A stretch of 64,000 nucleotides of DNA, from contig JACKAV010000010.1 of NCBI GenBank assembly GCA_020634895.1, forward strand, positions 62,001 to 126,000. The letters are read 5' to 3'. Shown piece by piece: positions 59,801-64,000 of the stretch (position 1 is its first letter; each line of letters opens with the position of its first letter). This DNA is from Anaerolineales bacterium. Its GTDB lineage: Bacteria; Chloroflexota; Anaerolineae; Anaerolineales; Villigracilaceae. Under the pieces are notes generated by a model that saw nothing but the letters and a program-made list of their open reading frames with translations, was not told the DNA's origin and did not search any database. Both the position numbers and the translations under genes were made by a program.

Positions 59801-61012
59801 TTGACAAATGCAGTGCAGAAACAAGCGGATCTTTCAGAGCTGCTTGTGGATACTCTATTGATAGAAGCGCGCACCATGTTCCTCTTGGGGAAAGCATCTG
59901 CCGCGAGTCCGCAACTGGAAAGCGCATTGTCACTGGCACGGGAGCATCAATACATCCGCGGCGAGTACAACGCGCTGGCGCAGCTTGCCTTGTTGAACTG
60001 GCATAACGGAGACAACACAACCGCCGTCGAATTGATGGAACATTCCATCGAATTGATCCGCAAGGCGGGAGATATACGGCGCGAATCCGAGATATTGAAC
60101 AATCTCGGTATTGTCACCAAAGATATGTATCGCTTTGATGATGCGCTTGCATATTATGAAAGAGCACAAAAGATCACCAGAAAGATCGGGGATCGTTCGG
60201 GCGAAGCCAGCTTATTAAATAATATGGGACGTGCAAGCTTCGCATCCGGAAAGCTCGCACACGCCATTGAGTATTGCACCCAGGCAGAAACCCTTGCAAT
60301 CGAAACGAACGATCTGGCGGTACGGGCGCTTGCGCTTCATAACAAAAGCGAAGCATTTAGAGAACTGGGACAATACGTCTCCGCGAAGAAAGCAGCGGAG
60401 GAATCCATAAAATATCTCAAGTCAGCGGGATATCAGGTCGGAGAAGCGTATGCGCTTGAGAATCTTGCAATGACCGAGTTCTCGCTTGGTGAGCATGTCA
60501 ACGCATTGGAGCACGCCGAACAGGCATTGCAGATCACCCAAGCCATCGAGGCGAGGCGCGTGGAGGTCAGTATCCTGACACGGCTGGGACTCATGCATCT
60601 GGGGTTGAATCAACTCGATCTTGCGGAAGAGGCACTCTTATCCGCTCAAAAGATAGAGGGGGAATTCAACGAGGCGACGCCCGTCTTTGAGATCCAAGCC
60701 GGACTGAGCAATGTCGCGCTCGCACGTGGCGACAGCGAAACCATCCAGAAGGCGCAGGCGACGATTCAAAATCTTGCCGACGAATTGCTAAAAGAACCAG
60801 TGACAGACCTTGCACACGTTTTACCATTATGGATGTACGAGACGTGCATCCGCGCAATGAAAGCCGGTGATGATATGGGCGTCGAAAAAATGATAAAACG
60901 TGCGAATGAAGAATTGCATTTACGCGCCAAGAAAATAACGGATGAGGCATTACGGGAAAGCTTTTTGAATGTGGGCGAAAACCTATCCATCGCCGCATCG
61001 TCTGAGCGATAA
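56876..61012 (+). CDS. Tandem adenylyl cyclase-ATPase-TPR signalling protein (sAC-like)
   Basis: A 1378-residue soluble protein. Class III cyclase domain 1 (about residues 25-195) has FADISGFT (Asp33) and SFAGDA (Asp85), the two metal ligands. Cyclase domain 2 (about 245-425) has SSVNLSARL with Asn369 and Arg373, but Arg256 replaces the first metal Asp. An AAA-16-like ATPase (about 438-780) starts GREKELELIA, with Walker A GEAGMGKS (468-475) and a Walker B LLLVLEDLHWIDP. A TPR superhelix fills the last 500 residues (DALAYYERAQKI, HAIEYCTQAETL, NALEHAEQALQI). This is the order of human soluble adenylyl cyclase ADCY10. It probably makes cAMP, gated by the ATPase-TPR part. A WD40-caspase gene follows 84 bases later. 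Confidence 0.9.
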   Translation: MALHTYLPQDRLRALAKGEALPDRANGTALFADISGFTKLTQQTTHELGARRGIEEVAQKINVVYDELIKQVEYFGGSVVSFAGDAITCWFDEIMCDSALNAAICAQAMQTVMQKFPDLGVKVAVCTGPARRFVVGDPEIQLIDALAGNILIKLSIAEQLAESGEIIFDLETVNKLNLPKSAQRVSETGEIFYVSQIPQQLIKQCQENKTNIHAEPLQIDNAILKKWIPPIVYEKENTGHELFLTELRPTVALFMRFEGIDYDNDPLAETQLNTIISKTQRILAQHEGSLLELTIGDKGSYIYASFGVTHIHENDAQRAVRAAVEIKETLGVDASQETLQFGLSSGTMRVGGYGSSTRKTFSAIGSSVNLSARLMMAAEPGEILISGRVQKSNKGQFAVDARPPMSMKGWAEPVLVFSVQGMLKQRAIRLREPVYQLPIIGREKELELIAHRLESTINGQGQIIGVTGEAGMGKSRLIAEGIRLAQRNKFMGYGGTCQSDRVNIPYTVWNSIWNAFFDLDPAMSLKKQVRILEGELEDRAAENIDALPILGSVLGLPIPDNDFTHALQPADRKAQLETVLLKILESFAREAAEDNGGLLLVLEDLHWIDPVSLDLLVKTAKIIESLPVLILLTFRPTDMDSREQSLANLTSLKHYTHIKLTELNTAESEQAIRAKLAHLYPEQREGIPGILIERVTSRAQGNPFYMEELLNYMHDRGVDLRDPTALNNLELPTSLHSLVLSRIDHLTASQQLALKAASIIGRVFQFEHLRSYYPALGTAEKVKADLQATEQLDLTPIESIEPELIYLFKHLVTHEVSYESIAYSARAKLHGQYAQYLENAYTDNTDKVAAQLAYHYEKAEIKEKARSYLIKAGEQAASNYANEDALSYFNRALKLTPDARSRNHFDILMKRERVYDLLGRRSEQRQDLELLEQSVSNFDDAVSLRSQIANRRAKLEIDEGDYAAANLIAGATAKELTNAVQKQADLSELLVDTLLIEARTMFLLGKASAASPQLESALSLAREHQYIRGEYNALAQLALLNWHNGDNTTAVELMEHSIELIRKAGDIRRESEILNNLGIVTKDMYRFDDALAYYERAQKITRKIGDRSGEASLLNNMGRASFASGKLAHAIEYCTQAETLAIETNDLAVRALALHNKSEAFRELGQYVSAKKAAEESIKYLKSAGYQVGEAYALENLAMTEFSLGEHVNALEHAEQALQITQAIEARRVEVSILTRLGLMHLGLNQLDLAEEALLSAQKIEGEFNEATPVFEIQAGLSNVALARGDSETIQKAQATIQNLADELLKEPVTDLAHVLPLWMYETCIRAMKAGDDMGVEKMIKRANEELHLRAKKITDEALRESFLNVGENLSIAASSER

Positions 61013-61022
61013 AAGGTTTAAA

Positions 61023-61051
61023 TTGAAAATCATTTATCTCTGACATACAAT
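61023..61051 (+). promoter_or_regulatory. Promoter of the WD40-caspase gene
   Basis: TTGAAA (61023-61028), a 17-base spacer and TACAAT (61046-61051) match the consensus well. Transcription would begin near 61058, giving a leader of about 38 bases. Confidence 0.65.
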
Positions 61052-61095
61052 CTATTTGAGAGAGACTTAAAGCATAACGAAACTCGGAGGTCGCA

Positions 61096-64000
61096 ATGAG
61101 CAAGGCGGTAAAGTACGAGGCATTCTTAAAGTTGGAAACCGGCGCCCATACTGCACGTGTCCGGCAGCTGCTTGTCACCCCTGATGAAAGGACGATGATC
61201 ACTGCCGGTGAAGATAAAACCATCCGCGTTTGGGATATCGAAACCAAAAGACAAACCGGTATGCTGCTGGGCGAGATCGGACCCGGCTCACACGGAAGCA
61301 TTCAGGCAATCGCGATCAGCCCAGACGGAAAATACATCGTTGCGTTCGCATGGATGTACCCCGAATACTCCTTCGAAGCAGAAGACCGAGAAACCGATGT
61401 ACGTGTGTTCGAACTTGCGACTGGAAATTTACAGGCAGGTTTTCGCTTCCCCGGTACGCTTCAAGACCTGGACTTCAGCCCCGATGGACGTCAACTGGCG
61501 GTTGTTGGCAACCCGAAAGCGGACGAACGCCATGGATATGTGTACGTTTACGATGCCAAGCAGATATTAAAAGGATTCGGAAAAATCCCCAAACCGCTTG
61601 CGAAAGATATTGTTTATCAAAATGCATTGCTTCCTTCCTATGTCCGTTTTGTTCCGGATGAACAAAAGCGAGCTGCTGAAAAACGCATCGCAGTATCGAC
61701 ATGGCTTCACTACATGGGACCAGCGGAATACACAGGCAAACTGGTCTGGTATTCATTTTCCAAAACAAATGGATTAAAGAAAACCGTGGAATGCGACACG
61801 GTCGATTACATTACACCCGATTCATTCACTGCCAGTCAGGAGTATGTCGTTTTAACAGCGCATCACGGCGACCAAAAGAAATTCTTTTGTTACGACCATT
61901 CCGGAAATTTCGTAGCGGACGTATCTTCCGAAACAAGCCCGGCGCAGCCGATCTTTTCAAAAGATGGGAAACATCTCATCGTCGGTCAGCGCGGCGATAA
62001 CGTACTGACCCAGGTCAAGGTGTATTCTGTAGCGTTTGGACAGTTTCAGGTCAAAAGCACATATTACGGTCATGACGCTGCAGTGGATGCCGTTGCCCTG
62101 CTCAATGATGGAAGCGCCATCAGCGCGGGCGGCGACCAGAACGCGATCCACTTTTGGAGTACGGAACACCTCGAAGGAGAAATGACCGCCGAGATCAACG
62201 GCGTTGGGCGGATCATTCACGCGGTGGGCATCAACGAACAGGAGCAGATCGGTATCGGCAACCGCGACGACCTGCGCGATGAAAAAGGCGAGATCGTCCT
62301 GCAAAGGATGTTCGATCTGCGCGCCATGAAGCTGGGCGTCTCATCCATCAAGGAGGCAGCCTCATATCGCCGCGCACAAACAAAATTCGGCAAGCTGGAA
62401 CTTCAATGGATCGTCAATGGTGATAACGCCAACCTTTGGCTGCTTCCCGATGGCTGGCCCTTCACCGGCGTTTACCCGGTCGGTTGGTATTACCCCACAA
62501 CGTTTGGCTTCACCGAAAATGGAACCGTGATAACCGGCGCGAGCGATGGCAAGATCCGCGTTGCACCACCAGCACCGGATGGAAATTACGAAGTGCCTGA
62601 ACGCCTGTTGGTGGGACATTCGGCACGCGTGATCGACCACGCAGCCTGCGGACGCTGGCTCGTCACTACCGGCGCGGATCAAGTCATCCGCCTCTGGTTC
62701 ATGGACGATGTGGCTGAGTCTACCCAAACGGAGCTTTACCCCGCCTTGAATTTGTTCGTCGGCGCGGACGATGAATGGGTTATCTGGAGTCAAAGTGGAT
62801 ACTACAACGCCAGCCAAAAAGGCGACCGGCGCTTCGGGTATCACATCAACCGCGGCACGGATATGGAATCCCTATACTTCCCCAGCGACCGGTTCATCAA
62901 ATCATTCTTCCGCCCGGATATCATCCAGGCGATCCTCGAACACGGAAGTGAGGAACGCGCACTATCAGCATTGGAAAACGCCGACACCAAAGCGGTGGAT
63001 GTAGCCAAGATCCTGCCTCCCATTGTGGAACTCCTGCCGAATGGAATCGTCGCTGAGAAAGATAAAGTCACGTTCAAATTTTCGGTACAGGTATTAAATC
63101 CCGATATACCCATCACCCGTGTATGGATCATACAGAACGATCAATTTGTATGGAAAGCCCCAAAGATTGCAACCAAATATATGGTCACGCTGCCGCTCAC
63201 GGCGGGTCCGAACCGCTTCAAAATCCTCGCCGAAACGAAAAGCACAAAGGCAATGCCGCTGATCCGGGTCATCATGGGTCCCGAGAAAAAGTCCGGTACA
63301 AAAGGAAAAAGCGGAGTGGGTCAGCCGCTCGATGGGACAGGAACCGCCCGGGGCGGCGCCAAAGCTGCCGAAGCCGCGAGGTCGCAAACGAACACATTCC
63401 TAAGCGACGAAGATAATGGAACGCTCTTTATTCTCGCGGTGGGCGTTTCCACCTTGAAGAACGAGACCGAGGATTTCAAGTCGCTGCGATTTGCGGACGA
63501 CGATGCGATAGGCATTTACAACGCGCTTGGCAGGTCAAGTTTTTCCGACAAGTTGAGTAAAAAAAGCACGTTGAAGAACAAGGCGTTTTCATCCGTTGAT
63601 GCAACGATCCTGTTGAATGAGAAAGCAACAAAAGACGCCATTCTCAAAGCCGTTGACAAGATCAGCGATAAGATCCGAAAAAGGAATGCGACTAAAAAAG
63701 TGCATCGCGATGTTCTTCTGGTATTTCTCTCCGGGCATGGCATACGCCGAAGCGATGATTTTGAGCGGGAGCTATACTACTGGAACTATGACCTGCTCAA
63801 GACCAGCACGCGCGCGACTGGTTTATCTTTCATTGAACTTGGCGAAAAGATCACCTCCCTCCCAGCAGATGTGATCCTCGCAACGGATGCCTGTCACTCC
63901 GGCATGGCGGGCAGTGACCTCGTCCGCGGGCTGGACCCGAACGAATTGGCAAAGCGCATCTATGCCATCAACGAGCGCGGACTTTACATTTTGAACGCAT
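61096..64000 (+). CDS. WD40 repeat-caspase-like peptidase (C14), 3' partial
   Basis: The frame is open for 968 codons to the window edge. Residues 1-560 form WD40 blades: AHTARVRQLLVTPDERTMITAGEDKTIRVWD-type elements, YYGHDAAVDAVALLNDGSAI with HFWS, and VGHSARVIDHAACG with IRLWF. A bridging region, SGYYNASQKGDRRFGYHIN, is common in WD40-caspase proteins. An Ig-like stretch lies near residues 635-710. The caspase-like domain begins about residue 776, with the catalytic dyad His881 in FLSGHG and Cys933 in TDACHSG. Metacaspases cleave after Arg or Lys; the C-terminus is missing. CGGAGG lies five bases before the ATG. It probably acts as a scaffolded protease in stress or defence signalling, by inference. 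Confidence 0.88.
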   Translation, partial: MSKAVKYEAFLKLETGAHTARVRQLLVTPDERTMITAGEDKTIRVWDIETKRQTGMLLGEIGPGSHGSIQAIAISPDGKYIVAFAWMYPEYSFEAEDRETDVRVFELATGNLQAGFRFPGTLQDLDFSPDGRQLAVVGNPKADERHGYVYVYDAKQILKGFGKIPKPLAKDIVYQNALLPSYVRFVPDEQKRAAEKRIAVSTWLHYMGPAEYTGKLVWYSFSKTNGLKKTVECDTVDYITPDSFTASQEYVVLTAHHGDQKKFFCYDHSGNFVADVSSETSPAQPIFSKDGKHLIVGQRGDNVLTQVKVYSVAFGQFQVKSTYYGHDAAVDAVALLNDGSAISAGGDQNAIHFWSTEHLEGEMTAEINGVGRIIHAVGINEQEQIGIGNRDDLRDEKGEIVLQRMFDLRAMKLGVSSIKEAASYRRAQTKFGKLELQWIVNGDNANLWLLPDGWPFTGVYPVGWYYPTTFGFTENGTVITGASDGKIRVAPPAPDGNYEVPERLLVGHSARVIDHAACGRWLVTTGADQVIRLWFMDDVAESTQTELYPALNLFVGADDEWVIWSQSGYYNASQKGDRRFGYHINRGTDMESLYFPSDRFIKSFFRPDIIQAILEHGSEERALSALENADTKAVDVAKILPPIVELLPNGIVAEKDKVTFKFSVQVLNPDIPITRVWIIQNDQFVWKAPKIATKYMVTLPLTAGPNRFKILAETKSTKAMPLIRVIMGPEKKSGTKGKSGVGQPLDGTGTARGGAKAAEAARSQTNTFLSDEDNGTLFILAVGVSTLKNETEDFKSLRFADDDAIGIYNALGRSSFSDKLSKKSTLKNKAFSSVDATILLNEKATKDAILKAVDKISDKIRKRNATKKVHRDVLLVFLSGHGIRRSDDFERELYYWNYDLLKTSTRATGLSFIELGEKITSLPADVILATDACHSGMAGSDLVRGLDPNELAKRIYAINERGLYILNA

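Noticed and set aside
1..64000. tRNA, rRNA, integrase, transposase or prophage genes
   Set aside because: No cloverleaf, rRNA or recombinase motifs were noticed on reading either strand; a computed tRNA search would be decisive.

Overview
The window most resembles a chromosome segment of a Chloroflexota bacterium, probably Anaerolineae. This is inferred from style and content, since no rRNA or other decisive taxonomic marker is present. The clues are lipoproteins with Thr/Pro-rich linkers, a split F-type ATP synthase locus with a b-delta fusion, a complex I membrane-arm operon with two NuoM paralogues, frequent short palindromic repeats, and consensus-like -10 boxes very close to start codons. 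I saw no phage, tRNA, rRNA, CRISPR array or transposase. No gene-free stretch exceeds 300 bases.

Layout. 1-7.8 kb: a starch/maltodextrin locus with a partial solute-binding protein, two permeases, a lipoprotein GH13 amylase and two cytoplasmic GH13 enzymes; no transport ATPase is present. 7.9-12.1 kb: a 1247-residue polytopic membrane protein and a VOC protein. 12.1-14.2 kb (minus): two paralogous lipoproteins coupled to a sirtuin. 14.2-19.7 kb: two complete ATPase-permease-permease ABC-2 exporter sets that converge tail to tail; the right-hand set has a leader peptide and attenuator. 19.7-24.3 kb: DinB-like protein, rpsO, a structured leader, pnp, a GNAT and a MaoC hydratase. 24.3-28.8 kb (minus): murE with a GNAT, then the F0 part of ATP synthase. 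28.9-38.2 kb (minus): nuoA-H-J-K-L-M-M-N. 38.3-42.7 kb (minus): a three-gene overlapping operon with a 57-residue membrane protein, an amino acid permease and a metallophosphoesterase. 42.9-44.3 kb: PilZ protein and PiT phosphate permease.

44.4-64 kb is the accessory and signalling part. It holds a DUF4062-STAND-TPR protein, a GxxExxY gene bracketed by copies of an approximately 82-bp palindromic repeat, tryptophanase, an M1 peptidase lipoprotein, tryptophan 2,3-dioxygenase, a diheme cytochrome c, a membrane protein behind a palindromic operator, and recJ carrying an in-frame palindromic insertion. It ends with a 1378-residue soluble-adenylyl-cyclase-like protein (two cyclase domains, an ATPase and TPRs), followed by a WD40-caspase-like protein cut by the window edge.

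The most promising candidates for something undescribed are the cyclase-ATPase-TPR plus WD40-caspase pair, the DUF4062-STAND protein, and the attenuated exporter with its 20-residue leader peptide. Functions beyond family level are inference.
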